Notes under the pieces: generated by a model | The model's database searches: none | What the model saw: only the letters and a program-made list of their open reading frames with translations | Told to the model about the DNA's origin: nothing | Translations under genes and position numbers: made by a program | Assembly (NCBI GenBank): GCA_963932145.1 | Contig: OZ010580.1 | Coordinates: 6,748,603-6,812,602 of the forward strand | Length of the DNA stretch: 64,000 nt | DNA from: Acanthosepion lycidas | Lineage: Eukaryota > Mollusca > Cephalopoda > Sepiida > Sepiidae | Direction of reading: 5' to 3' | Part shown: positions 20,761-31,850 of the stretch, in pieces | Numbering within the stretch: the stretch's first letter is position 1 | How the letters are laid out: the number at the start of each line of letters is the position of its first letter

Positions 20761-21912
20761 GAGTTTGAATTTCGCCATAGTCGAATTGTCAGGATTGTGA
20801 TTTCTTTATGAGAGACGAGTTCGAAACTCAGCATAGTCGATAAGTCAGGAAGGTCATTTCTTTATCAGACCAGAATACGAATCTCGCCATGGCCGTTTAA
20901 TCGGGAAGGTGATTTCTTTATGAGACCGGAGTTCGAATCTCACCATGTTCCATTTATTAGGAGTTCGAATCTAGCCATGGTCGAATAGTCAGGAAGGTGA
21001 TTTCTATATGTGATCCGAGTTCGAATCTCGACATGGCCGATTTATCAGAAAGGTTATTTATCTATGAGACCCGAGTTCGAATCTCACCATAGTCGAATTG
21101 TCAAGAAGTTGATTTCTTTATGACACCCGACTTCGAATATCGCGATGGTCGAATTGTCAGAGAAGTGATTTCGTTAAGAGACCCGAGTTCGAATCTCGCC
21201 ATGATCGATTTGTCAGAGACGTGATTTCGTTACGAGACACGAGTTCGAATCTCGCAATGGTTGGTTTGTCAGAGACGTGATTTCGTTACGAGACCAGAGT
21301 ACGAATCTCGCAATGGCCGGTTTGTCAGAGAGGTGATTTCGTTAAAAGTCCCGAGTTCGAGTCACGACATGGTCGATTTGCCTAAGAGGTGATTTCGTTA
21401 AAAGTCCCGAGTTCGAGTTACGACATGGTCGATTTGCCTAAGACGGGATTTCGTTAAGAGACCCGAGTCCGAATCTCGCCATGGCCGATTTGTCAGAGAC
21501 ATGATTTCGTTAAGAGACCTGAGTTCGAATCTCGCCATGGTCGATTTGTCAGAAATGTGATTTCCTTAAAAGACCCGAGTTCAAATCACGCCATGGTCGA
21601 ATTGTCAAGAAGGCAATTTCTTTATGTGACCCGAGTTCGAATCTCGCCTTGGTCGATTTGTCAGGAAGGGGATTTCTTTATGAGACTAGAGTTCGAATCA
21701 CGCCATGGTCGATTTGTCAGTGACGTAATTTCGTTAAGAGACCCGAGTTCAAATCTCGCCATCGTCGATTTGTCTGGAAGGTGATCTCTTTATGAGACTA
21801 GAGTTTGAATCTTGCCATGGTCGATTTATCATGTAGGTGATTTCTTTATGTGACCCGAGTTCGAATCACGCCATCGTTGAATTGTCAGGAAGGTGATTTA
21901 TTGAAGTTATCG
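20761..21912 (+). repeat. 56-bp tandem array of B-box/T-arm units (~21 copies)
   Basis: Units begin with GAGTTCGAATCTCGCCATGG and recur in a strict 56-bp phase (20961, 21017, 21073 ... 21857); the only exception is one short 31-bp unit at 20930. The start of each unit matches the Pol III B-box/T-arm consensus (GGTTCGANTCC) and can fold as a T-stem. Two subtypes exist: outer units with ...GGAAGGTGATTTCTTTATG and central units (21129-21576) with ...AGACGTGATTTCGTTA, implying local amplification of a variant block. The array runs directly into the SINE-like tail at 21890. Confidence 0.95.
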
Positions 21913-22100
21913 GACTTTGGAGGCGACCCCAGCGTGTGATACCTTTGGAAAATGCCTGAAAATCATGCAACTGGTTGACCTAATCCGTGCACATGAATGG
22001 GTTGATCGTAAACGAATCTGTTCTAATGTTTATGCTAAGACGAATTCACAAGTCATGTTGACCGAATGTGCTAGCGTACCTGTTTTGTTCAAACTATTGA
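21890..22100 (+). mobile_element. SINE S4 tail following the array
   Basis: GGAAAATGCCTGAAAATCATG, GACGAATTCACAAGTCATG and TAGCGTACCTGTTTTGTTCA (each here trimmed) recur in order at 28935-29135, where they follow a single B-box unit. The array therefore looks like an internal expansion of the head-proximal part of this SINE. Confidence 0.8.
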
Positions 22101-22499
22101 TTATTTCAGATACTTTCTCTCCCAGTAATTGTAACAAATGTCCGCGCATTATATCTGCATTATATACGACAGGTAGGCACTAACGGTTTCGAAAACTGTA
22201 TGACAGATACAATAACTTGCAACGCAGAGATAACAGCCGTATTTACATCCACGGTGATGACCACTAGGGTGCTCGAAGCGACAGGTACAATAATCGCCTA
22301 ATTCCTGATGGGTCATCTGCTAATGTAGTACTGCGATTAAAGTTGTAAATTCGAGGTTACAAAAAGGAAATATCTTATCAGAACGTTTACCATGGAAATA
22401 TTTATAGCAAAAACGCAGGGAAGCTATATTACGGTGGTTGGAAAGTGACTGAAGATGTCAGATCAGGAGCAGTAACATTTCAGATTCTTTTTTGTATTT

Positions 22500-23005
22500 T
22501 CTCAAGAATCTCCTGTTAGCTAGCAGAACATCAGATAAGATGGGACACCAATAATAAAAGAAAACTCCTAGACAGAGTAGTAAAAGGAGGCGAGCAAAAA
22601 GGTTTAACCATCAACTACAAGAATACAAAAAATACGGTCATTAACAAGACGAAAAGCCCAACATGAAAATTACAAATTACAGATCTCGACATCAAGCAAG
22701 TACGGAATTTCAAATATCTAGGACGTGTTTTAACAGATAACGGGAAATGTGGTGCCGAAATCCAAACGCCCGTTGGAATAGTGAAAGATGCCTTCCAAAA
22801 GCGAAATAATATTAAGAAAATGTCGTTAGAAATAAAGAAAAGATTGCTGAAATACGTTGCAACATTAATTGTCCAACATGGCAGGGAATCCTGACCAATT
22901 TCCTCACAGATGAAGTGGAGGCTTCGAGTAAGATGCAGCTTCACAGAAGATGTGGAGCATACCATGGATGGAGTAAACTAAATTTTAAAGGAAACAGCGA
23001 AGAAA
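22500..23005 (+). mobile_element. LINE RT/post-RT fragment
   Basis: Plus-strand translation gives LLDRVVKGGEQKGLTINYKN (after the YADD position), then DLDIKQVRNFKYLGRVLTDN and GKCGAEIQTPVGIVKDAFQK, the hallmark FKYLG...DGK...I..RIG.AK..FQK block. KMSLEIKKRLLKY and MQLHRRCGAYHGWSK follow in other frames. It has several frame breaks and lacks the endonuclease and most of RT. Confidence 0.85.
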
Positions 23006-23545
23006 AAGAAACGGTTGATATTTCTGTCAAATAATGAAAGAATGCTTAGATAATTTGATACACAGGATATATTGAAGTTAAAAAGGGCTGACTTGGAAGA
23101 GTAACCTAGCTTGTGTAAATTGATTGCAGAACATGCACTGGTTGGGAGATTAAGGAGAAAAAAAACTTTACTTAGAACAACAATGATTAGGAAAATATCG
23201 AGAAACATGATCGTTCATATTCCTGAATTAGCTAATGTGAATGTGATCGTCCATTTCCTTTATGTAAAAAAGAAGAAAATAAGAAAAGTATTTTTTCCGC
23301 TTGTAGCAGCTAGTGAACTTATAGGACCTTTTTTTTTTAAGAATTTCATTTAATGTTCATTATTCAGACAGGTACATTCGGTCGAGCGGCAAGTCTGTTA
23401 GGGAATCGGTGTCTTTCTCCTTTTTTTTTCTCAAGATACCATCCCTAAATACATTGTTATCAAAGGGTAAAAAGCTTTTATCTGCCCATTAGTTGAAAAC
23501 TCGTGACTATTTAAAAACAGTTTCACAAGGCTAGGGTCAACACAT
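23006..23545. other. Unannotated stretch
   Basis: No recognisable gene; open frames of about 80 residues have no known motif. Confidence 0.3.
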
Positions 23546-23549
23546 AAGA

Positions 23550-23612
23550 TTTCCAAGCTGTGCCTTTCGCGGGCAAATATTATATTTGCCCGCGAAAGGC
23601 ACAGCTTGGAAA
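23550..23612. repeat. Perfect 31-bp inverted repeat with 1-nt spacer
   Basis: TTTCCAAGCTGTGCCTTTCG continues for 11 more bases and is followed, after a single T, by its exact complement. No mismatch in 31 bp. No similar sequence was noticed elsewhere in the window. Confidence 0.97.
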
Positions 23613-24395
23613 GACATCACCTCCATGGTAACCTGAATTTCACGATTTGACCATTCGCCCAGAAGTAAATGGAAGTAGTTTAATTATTATATGCTTTTCT
23701 CTTTGACTCAACATCTTCATCCTTTTGCACGGTGTAATCTCCGGTCTTATTCCGGTGTCTGTTGTACTAAGCTGAAACTTTATTCACTGGAGGAGGCTGT
23801 TTTCATTTCGCATTCCATGCCCCCAATATCTGTGCTGTTAGCTAGATAGGTTCATTTATCGTCCGGTTCACGCGTCTCCTCTGAATTTTGTTTCCTGTTT
23901 AGGATTAGGTTAATTCTAAATTTGAATTCAACTTTATATATCTAAGGCCTCCGCGTAAACGCTGAAATTAGTACTATTATTGGGTTTTCGATTCCTTCTA
24001 AATTATTTTCCTTCTCTTTTAGTTCCGGTAGACCGCTTGAGTCTTAGTGGCGTTATCGCTTTGACTGAGGTGAGTTGATTAAAAAAAGAGACTTACTCGT
24101 CGTAGTTACCCTTTCCTCTACTTGCTTGTTGATTTTCTTCTACGGGATTATTTTCTTTTCGATTTACATACGATATCCGTTTTAGTCAGTGTTTGTTTTT
24201 GGATGTCATCAAGTTACTGTTACAGTACTTTCTTAGTGATAGTGTAGCTCCAATCTGTTAACTAGAGTACATTCTATCAAATGCTGGTATCATTCTATCA
24301 AATGCTGGTATCAAACTCAATTTCTAATGAGTCCTAAACGTTTTATTTTTTATATTCTAAATGATGTAATCCACTCGATGAAACTGGATGTCTCT
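23613..24395. other. Unannotated stretch
   Basis: A short tandem duplication TTCTATCAAATGCTGGTATC occurs at 24272-24312. A phrase at 24026-24080 (GAGTCTTAGTGGCGTTATCG ... GTGAGTTGATTAAAAA) has a relative at 48733-48785. Nothing else recognised. Confidence 0.35.
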
Positions 24396-24399
24396 TTTC

Positions 24400-24762
24400 A
24401 GCTGGTTGGACTTTATCCGTGTACTGACTCAGGTGGTGGGCATATATGGTAACTTTAATAGTAATATGAGAACTTTCCTTATAAGGAAACATTTGACATA
24501 TCCAAGGAATGAGTTTCCTGATTATGAGCAGAAATGTTCTTTCTGTTGCCATTTTCTTTTAAGACTTCTTTGTTGCTTACTCTCCTCGAACATGGAATTT
24601 TCAGTATCGCCATTTCTGCTGCCTATAGTTTTTTTCATAATCCATAGATCTTCTAGCATCATATAAGTGGTTAGGTATCACATAGCAATCCAACAATCTT
24701 TTTATTGTTTCTACGAATTCTTTCCTTTTTTTCAGTACCTTGCATAGCTTACAGTTCCCTCC
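24400..24762 (-). mobile_element. LINE post-RT fragment
   Basis: The minus strand reads KLCKVLKKRKEFVETIKRLL, then DCYVIPNHLYDAR, corresponding to KLSKVLRNRK..LE.K.R.L..YV...LLYGSE. MATERTFLLIIRKLIPW follows, corresponding to TKRRLIPNIRKRQIKF in the 59.2-kb copy. The copy is frame-broken and diverged. Confidence 0.7.
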
Positions 24763-25060
24763 CAAAAATCCAAATCCAGTTTAATTATAGGTTTATAATA
24801 AAAACGGTATTAATTATAAGCATCTACCTGTAACACATTAATACCTACATTCCTAAAAAGAAAATGGCAGACGTTAATATGGTAGTCAGCACATACAGAG
24901 AAACATGCGCAAAAATATGCAAAAAATATTTAGATTTATAATCATACAACCCGACACACAAAATAATTATACATACGACCCACAGTTATATACATTAGTT
25001 CAAATAAATTGAGACACCAATCATACATAATAATGCACATAATTAGAGTCTAAATACATA

Positions 25061-26187
25061 CAAGGTGTTCGGGCTAAATTTGACAGAAACTAATATTTTT
25101 TAAATTTTTTCCCATTTGTTTGGAATATCAGTAGACAGTAAACGGCATTGTGAAACGTAATTCCTACAATTCTAAAGATGTTAAAGTTAACTGCTGTGGA
25201 CGTGTTGAAGACGCCTGAATATTGAAAAAGAGAAACCTTTATCATGATAATTGCCGGGCATCAAAATGCCGCAATCATGACAGCCGCCCAATGCTCTTTG
25301 AAAGCAATGGAAACAATAAGACGTGAAATGGAGAACTGTAATGAAGACTACGAAGTCGTGGCTTGCAGGAAAGAACATAGCAGACATTCTGATTGACTCC
25401 GTAAATTAGAATTTATCCAAGAACTGCAGGAGAGAGTGATGAAAACCCTAGACTGAATGCAGGATTTGGTCCGGGAAATGGGTGGTGCAATTTCCAGTAT
25501 GGACCTGACGTTGAATGAGGACCTCCGCTATACAAAAGAGGTAAATGTCAACTTCTTTAAAAAAAATGTTCAGGCAAAGAAACTCCCGAAACCGGTTAAA
25601 CCAGGAACAATCCAATTTTTCTCTGATGAAAAGAATTTTTGTCACGAACAGCTTGGCACCAACTTAGTTACAATCCATATGACCCCAAACTGTGATGGTC
25701 TTTTGGCGTGTCTCCGGTGAAGGTCATGTGATGCAACCTCATATCTTTGAACAGGGCTCAGTTCGGATGATTATGTGGAGTCTCTGAACACCGTGGTCAA
25801 ACCTTGGTTGTAGAGGGTGGCTGTTGGAAGGCATGTGTGCTGCCAGTAAGATTCAGCTCCCTACCACATTTCCAGGAAGACTCAGAAGTGGTTTACGACT
25901 CCACCGGCTACAACGTCTGGACCCCTAAATTTCAAGATTGTAATCCCATGGATTATTTTACATGGGGCTCTTCCAGGGGATATTGTGAAGACCCCATGTG
26001 ACAGATTCTGGAGTCAGATCGATGCTGTGGAAGGCGCTGGGTTGTCTTTTGAGTTAATCGTCTTTTGATTATTATATTTTGATTAACTTGTATGCCATTT
26101 TTCCATTCAATTGGAAATATCTATTGGCTTAGATATTCACTATATTTTCCAATAAAACCTGACAAATTTGCCACAAACACCCTGTAT
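25061..26187 (+). mobile_element. Mariner-like transposon, ~1.13 kb, inactive
   Basis: Ends are AAGGTGTTCGGGCTAAATTT at the left and, read inversely, CAGGGTGTTTGTGGCAAATT at the right, next to TA. The plus strand encodes transposase in pieces: an N-terminal helix-turn-helix region (REMENCNEDYEVVACRKEHS; LVREMGGAISSMDLTLNEDL), FFSDEKNF near 25617 (first catalytic-region Asp), then GDVMQPHIFEQG-like sequence near 25720-25755, and NPMDYFTWG near 25945-25970 at the place of NPLDYYVWG. Frames shift several times and the central region is shortened. The family is the Tc1/mariner type with the SDEKNF signature. Confidence 0.85.
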
Positions 26188-26216
26188 ATGCATTCTCATC
26201 ACCAGTAGAGGAAAAT

Positions 26217-26920
26217 AAATAAATAAACTGTTAAATAAATAAACGGGGCGTCTACAAAAATATGAGTATCCTCTAAAAGTAACGTTTAAAGTGATAATAT
26301 CTGTCGGATTAATAAATATAAAATCCATCAGTTCTTGCGAAATTGCTTTGTTTATTTATTGAATACAGAACTGAGCAAATATGAAAATTTTTGTGAGTCT
26401 ATGAGGATAAGAATTTCGTTTCAAGCCTTTCAACGGTTCTTCGTGGCCGAGTCGGTAAGAGCACGTCGGGTCTAACGGCGGTTCACTGTCCTGCTGAAGA
26501 GCATATATTTTTCCTTTAATAAGATTTCTGGAACATTCAGGCAGGTAACCGAAAATAAATAAACATACTGTTTAATAAATAAACAGAGCGTCTACACAAA
26601 TATGAGTATCCCTTACAAATAACATTGAAAGTGATAAAGTCTGTCGGATTAAATAAATTAAAACTCGATTACCTCCTTGAATTTACTTTGTTTACGTTTC
26701 ATTACAAGACTGAGCAGATATGAAATGAACGAGAAGGGTTTCGTTTAAAGGAACTATACATTCAACCTTGTTCCCTGTCGCAACGGATCTAATGGTGGTT
26801 CCCGTCGTCCAGGAGGAATTTAATAAGATTTAATAAGCGTCTACTCAAATAGGAGTATCCATTAAAAAATACGTTTCTAGTGCTAAAATCTGTCGGATTA
26901 ATAAGTAAAAAATTAATTAT
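26217..26920 (+). repeat. Tandem unit (x2.3) with a tRNA-like head
   Basis: The phrase GCGTCTACAAAAATATGAGT recurs at about 26246, 26588 and 26837, followed each time by a TCTGTCGGATTAA segment and a T(T/A)GTTTA..TT run. Between units 1 and 2 lies TGGCCGAGTCGGTAAGAGC (perfect A-box pattern) with GGTTCACTGTCC as a poor B box (26446-26500); a decayed version is at 26775-26815. It looks like two and a third copies of one SINE-like element in tandem. Confidence 0.7.
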
Positions 26921-27025
26921 TATCAATGTGTATACGTATATATACAGATATTCAGGTATGGATAAATTTTCCGGCTTGCACATGTAGAAAAGGTAATATA
27001 AAAACGCACGCATATTCGACGATAG

Positions 27026-27232
27026 GTGGAGAGAGAGAGAGAAAGAGAGAGAGAAAGAGAAAGAGAAAGAGAGAGAGAGAAAGAGAGAGAAATAGCGAGA
27101 AAGAGAGAGAAAAAGAGAAAGAGAGAGAAAGAGAGAGAGAGAGAAAAAGAGAAAGAGAAAGAGAGAGAGAAAGAGAGAGAAAGAGAGAAAAAGAGAGAGA
27201 GAGAAAGAAAGAGAGAGAGAGAGAGAGAGTAT
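27026..27232. repeat. (GA)n/(GAAA)n purine tract
   Basis: About 205 bp of GA dinucleotides with GAAA variants. Arg/Glu/Lys-rich and Ser/Leu-rich open frames on the two strands are translations of this repeat. Confidence 0.95.
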
Positions 27233-27234
27233 TC

Positions 27235-28255
27235 ACAGTTTCTGTAACTATAAAGAAATTATGAATCTCTATTTGTAATTATTACTCAAAAATATAATTT
27301 TTACTTTTCAACTAATTTTAGGTCGAACTATAGAGGCTAAAAATACAGAAAATAGAAAGTTTCACAAAGAAAGGAGAAAAAAAAGAAAACAAAAAAAAAT
27401 ATCAAAAACTGATCGTCCCATTCCGATTGAATAGATAATCAATAAATACTGTTTAGGGGTTTATTTTCTTTCTTTTCTTCTCTACCAGCGTCTCTCTCTG
27501 TCTGTCTGTCTCTCTCTCTGTCTGTCTTTTCTTTTTGTGATTTCTGACACGGTAAGAAAGTTGTCCCAATTTGCCTGATCCACGCTGAGATCTTTTCGAA
27601 AACCATATTCCTCTGGAGATTATTCATGAAAGAACGCAGAACTAAAACAGTCGTTAAGGAGGAAAAAAATCTTATTTTTGCATTGAAATTCTTAGATATT
27701 TCTGTAGACTTGAAAAATGAAATGGATAACAACAAAGAATTGCAGACAAAAGACTGAATTATGCTATTTAAAAGTGCGAGCATTTCAGGTGTTTGCCGCA
27801 AACCTAACACGGATCAGAGAAATCGTAGTGAATGTAGACTATTTAAATTCGTACAAGAAACTACAATATAAAACAACAACTATTCGATCAATATTATCGG
27901 ATCAGTACGGAATTTATAGCGAGGTTCGATTACTTAGGCTATTTATTTCTTTGAAATGATTAGCATCCTGAATCCTTTCAATAACACAAACATTAGAAAG
28001 TAGCTTAAAACAGCAAGAATAAATAAAATTAAAATGCAATCAAATATATTAGCTGTATTTCTGTAACATTATGGCTACAGCGATTTTATAAGAGCAGCTT
28101 AGTTGTGGTACAAAGTCAATAGTATGAAGTGAGGATCAAACGTAATATTCAGCCATAATTGATCTAACGAAAGGGCTTCTTAACCATGATTAGAAAAGGA
28201 TGTATTTTGTAATTAGCTACGTGTTACTGGAAAGACAGAAATACATCGTATTTCT
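27235..28255. other. Unannotated stretch
   Basis: A 123-residue minus-strand open frame (27439-27810) covers a (CTGTCTCT)n microsatellite at its C-terminal end and has no motif I know. I do not consider it a gene. Confidence 0.35.
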
Positions 28256-28257
28256 TT

Positions 28258-28346
<89 letters not shown>
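28258..28346. repeat. (TA)n-(TG)n microsatellite
   Basis: About 62 bp of TA followed by TG dinucleotides, immediately left of a hairpin MITE. Confidence 0.95.
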
Positions 28347-28459
28347 AAAAGTGAATATTGAAGTCGACACTCAGAGGTGACAGGCTGTTTCATGCTAGAC
28401 GCAATCGTCACACCTGATTACGTCTAGCATGAAACAGCCTGTCGCTTCTGAGTTTTGAC

Positions 28460-28462
<3 letters not shown>
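28347..28462. mobile_element. Hairpin MITE, family H, copy 1
   Basis: AAAAGTGAATATTGAAGTCG and the following GACAGGCTGTTTCATGCTAG are mirrored by CTAGCATGAAACAGCCTGTC ... GACTTCA with few mismatches over ~42 bp. Copies 2 and 3 lie at 34350-34545 and 45526-45735. There is no coding capacity. Confidence 0.85.

Positions 28463-28521
<59 letters not shown>
28463..28521. repeat. (TA)n microsatellite
   Basis: Pure TA run between a hairpin MITE and a mariner MITE. Confidence 0.95.
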
Positions 28522-28524
<3 letters not shown>

Positions 28525-28602
28525 CGTTGGTGCAAAAATAATGTCGTTTTCTCACATAGAAACATATGTGAGAAAACGACATTATTTTTGCACCAACCTG
28601 AT
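28522..28602. mobile_element. Palindromic mariner MITE (MADE1-like), copy 1
   Basis: The ends GTTGGTGCAAAAATAAT are the mariner terminal repeat TTAGGTTGGTGCAAAA. The ~33-bp arms (GTTGGTGCAAAAATAATGTC ... CTCACATA) are exact complements with a tiny loop. The general design (two mariner TIRs joined almost back-to-back) is that of MADE1-type MITEs, which are moved by a mariner transposase in trans. TA lies on both sides. Confidence 0.92.
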
Positions 28603-28882
28603 ATAAATGGTGGTACCCGCTTGGAAAAACCTTGGATGGTTCGACTTGTAGTAGAACAAATCGGTACCCAAGGATAAATGAGGAATAATATACGTAAACC
28701 TTACTTCCCGTTGTTTGAGTCTATTATTGTGTTTTTTTTTTGTTTTGTTTTTCTCAAGTGGTCATGGTTGTTTTTGGTTTTAGCTATAAATTCTGTTCCA
28801 TAATTTTTCATTTCAGCCGGCATCGCCGTGACGATCCGTTTAGGTTAAACCTAGGTAAGTTTGCTTGGCTCCTTAGGATTAT

Positions 28883-28883
<1 letters not shown>

Positions 28884-28933
<50 letters not shown>
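28884..28933. repeat. (TA)n microsatellite
   Basis: Pure TA run adjoining an S4 SINE piece. Confidence 0.95.
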
Positions 28934-28934
<1 letters not shown>

Positions 28935-28937
<3 letters not shown>

Positions 28938-29135
28938 GTTCGCTTTATGACCATGTGACTCGTGTTTGAATCTCTCAACAGGGTCGACTTGCCAGGAACG
29001 ATGAGACTATTCCAAAGTGTCTGAAAATCATGTCACGGTTTAATACGAGGCTTTTGTAGGGGACCGTCGATATTTGTGCTAGAACGACGTCACAAGTCAT
29101 CGAGGGTTTGAGCGTGCTCGCCTTGTTCAGAGAAT
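28935..29135 (+). mobile_element. SINE S4 piece with one B-box unit
   Basis: CTTTATGACCATGTGACTCG then TGTTTGAATCTCTC form one degenerate 56-bp-type unit. It is followed by GTGTCTGAAAATCATG, CACAAGTCAT and GCTCGCCTTGTTCAG, which parallel 21930-22095. It gives the single-unit state of the array at 20.8-21.9 kb. Confidence 0.75.
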
Positions 29136-29694
29136 AAGATAATAATCAGCAAAAAATAAAAAAAAATTCTAGAAACTCTTTATATAAAAGATTTGCGCTC
29201 AAAAATAAATAAAACCAACTATAACAACAAAATTCTTAAATGTTTACAGAAGCAAAGGCTTAAAAAATTATGAATTAGAATTGTTAAAACAATTTAAAAA
29301 ATCTTTCAAACTCACAAAAATATACTGAAAAAAAATCACATAATTACCTCCCTTGCATAACTGATAAATATTTTGAATCTTACGTGATCATACACTAAAA
29401 TATACACACAAAAAACACAAATTTACCTCCCTTGAATAATGGGAAAATATTTTGAATTTTGCAATGTTCACGCACACATAGCCACAGACACTCAACCCCT
29501 GAAAATGACCTCGGGTGAGATTGAAAGTAGCTGTGGAAATTAAAATTATTTGAAAGAAAATTTTGGAATGTTTTTAGATCAATTTATCTACAACTACCAA
29601 GAAATTAATACGTAGATTTGAAAATAATAATGTTAAAATAAATAGAAATAATACATTTAAGTTATTTAACCAAACATGCTTGAATGATAATACG

Positions 29695-29695
<1 letters not shown>
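29136..29695. other. Unannotated stretch with an ~85-bp duplication
   Basis: TTACCTCCCTTGCATAA...AAATATTTTGAATCTT (29345-29385) is repeated diverged at 29422-29460. Nothing else recognised. Confidence 0.45.

Positions 29696-29696
<1 letters not shown>

Positions 29697-29763
<67 letters not shown>
29697..29763. repeat. (TA)n microsatellite
   Basis: Pure TA run of about 66 bp. Confidence 0.95.
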
Positions 29764-29765
<2 letters not shown>

Positions 29766-30199
29766 TACACTCTGGAGTTTGAAACCTGTTCAGAAATGTC
29801 TAATATGTCAGCTGTGCGCAGCCGCTTCCTCATATCATTGATGAAAAAAGAGTTTGAACGAGTAAAACCTGAGTGTCTTTCTTTAAATATATTGGAATGG
29901 CGCTACAAGATCGGAAACTAAAAAAAAACTGTATCAAATAACAGTAACCACGTTACTTGTAGACTACCAAGAACAGCAACGAAAAGAAAATAATGACATA
30001 ATCCATATTTTGATCTTCCACACCACTTCAAATAAAAGGTTGGAAAGGAAAATCCCATCTATAATGGAAAGAGCGATAACAGCTATTGTACTTGAGAAAC
30101 GTTTCTTCGTAAAAAGAAATGTTTTAAGAGAAAAATTTTGTAAATTTCAACCAAAAACCGATCTGTATGTCCTGTCAATGAATACAAAATATTTTCATG

Positions 30200-30800
30200 T
30201 ATGGAAATAGCTAATCGGTGGAAGACATTTACACTCTGACAGATTTTGCTGGTTTTCTTTCATGTCTCACGCGCAGAGACTACCGTTGGCATGACAATAG
30301 AATTATACAGCTTATATCACTCTCATTGGAAGACACCTGCAGCTTTTCAAATTCTTTACTCTACATCGTTCGTAGAGTCCTCATAACTGCAGATATTACT
30401 TTCCAAGAGAAGGTGAACTGATCAACAGATCCTGGACATCCAACAAGACTGGTTGTTGCTGGGCTTCCCCAGTAATTATTACTCTGGTTTTCTCTTTTCT
30501 GATCCGAAGGTCAAACAGGGAACTGTTGCTGTTGAGGCTCTTGGCCATACATAGTATGGCAGGTTTTGTGACAGTGATCAGAATCATATCATCTGCGAAG
30601 TTTAGGTCCGTTGGATTTCCAGTTCCCTATTTGATACCATATGTTGGGTCTCTCGTAGAGTTTCTCATGACAAAATCCCAAATCAGCAGAAAGAAAAATA
30701 GTGACAAGATACATCCCAGCCGAATCCCTTGTGGCAATATTCGACTACTCCCTGTTGCCGGCACTAGTTCTGGTACAGCAGCTCGTTCTCCTATAGATAA
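30200..30800 (-). mobile_element. RTE-like LINE reverse-transcriptase fragment
   Basis: The minus strand reads GIRLGCILSLFFFLLIWDFV (RT motif B region, about 30720-30665), then MRNSTRDPTYGI, then NFADDMILITVTKPAILCMA with FADD (motif C, both Asp kept) near 30600. LRIRKEKTRVI (consensus KI...KTKVM), VLLDVQDLL and FTFLESNICSYEDSTNDVE (consensus FTYLGS.IT.DGGT..DI) follow. The family differs from the YADD-type LINE elsewhere here. The 5' part and C-terminus are missing and the frame is broken after the thumb. Confidence 0.85.
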
Positions 30801-31390
30801 ATAGATATATAAAAATAGATTAAATACAAATAGACTCGCCCTCAAACTTTTCAGTGAGGATATTTACCTCTTAGATCTAAACGTGGTCGGAAGAAGCGAG
30901 TACAGGACAAAAATGGAAGTTTCGAATTTATCTCACATCTTTAGTTCTCTGTTTTGTCTGATAAGTATATATTCTGATTTCTTATAGTAAATAGTTCGTC
31001 ATTTCTTCTTGCTTTGTACCTTGTCTAGGAAATTTTTCAATTTTATTCTGAGTCCACAAGTAGCACAGTGTTATTTGAATATAATGTGATTTATTTAATC
31101 ATTTCACCCCATGCAAGACAATACAGACACTAAGACGTAAGCGGTTAATGAGGTTGAAAGAATAAAAAATATATACATTATTAAAAGAACACGAATTAAG
31201 AAGACAGCAGATCACACTTGACATTGCATTTAAATTTCTGAAGATCGAACTGGAAAGCAACAGACCGGAAGAGAGTTTTCAAGAATATATTCGATAATTG
31301 GTGGGTCTTCTAGTTCTGTCACAAGCATCTCACTTTAGAGTAGGCATCTTTTTATCTTACAATCTTCGGTCAAAATTCAGACCTTTGGCG
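30801..31390. other. Unannotated stretch
   Basis: Contains a worn copy of the CATTTCACCCCATGCAAGAC motif (about 31107) shared with 13.73 and 33.5 kb. Nothing else recognised. Confidence 0.35.
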
Positions 31391-31850
31391 CTGAAACTAG
31401 AGTGAACCCTCCATAGCGTAGGCCTTGGTGATGGTATACGGAGTCCCTGCGCTGACTAGACTTTATGCCATCGCCTTCTCAGCCATACCGAAAAAATAAG
31501 AAGGGTTACAGGCAATCACATTTGGGGGCGCCTTGTCTGCAGGAGATACCGGAAAATTGTCAGCGTTGACAGTTAAGCGCTTTCGTGGCTCAACTCCGGG
31601 TTTTCTGTCTGTCGTGTTTGGATATGACCGCAAGGCAACGGAGGTTTAAAATCAGGCTTTTACTTCCCCGAGATGGACTGCCTTCCTAGGCTGTTGAGAT
31701 CCATCTTCAACCGCTTATAAGGCGCCAATTTTCTGCCTTCGACCATTCCCCGGCTTGGATCTGGCCTTAGTTGTCAGAGGCTATTTGGGACGGAAGCATT
31801 TTTAGACCGTGTGTTTCCACTATCGCTGAGTCTATGAGGATCTTTGGAAC
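31390..31850. repeat. Unclassified GC-rich block, probable transposable-element piece
   Basis: About 460 bp of clearly higher GC than its surroundings, with phrases such as GGCAACGGAGGTTTAAAATC and GAGATGGACTGCCTTCCTAG. Composition suggests an inserted element (for example a LINE UTR). I see no second copy in the window and no protein motif, so the class is open. Confidence 0.4.

Noticed and set aside
20761-21912. CRISPR-like array
   Set aside because: The whole 56-bp unit is repeated with drift; there are no unique spacers between constant repeats, and the context is eukaryotic.
26440-26510. True tRNA gene
   Set aside because: The A box is good but the B box is poor, no acceptor stem pairs, and the unit recurs in tandem with decay, as in a SINE head.
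26926-27264. Arg/Glu/Lys-rich 112-codon frame and a complementary Ser/Leu-rich frame
   Set aside because: Translation of a GA/GAAA purine tract.
27439-27810. 123-codon minus-strand frame as possible host gene
   Set aside because: Its end is a CTGT/CTCT microsatellite, the rest has no motif, and there is no sign of splice sites with conserved coding quality.
31390-31850. Terminal repeat of an LTR element
   Set aside because: No second copy, no primer-binding site and no associated protein motif is visible in the window.
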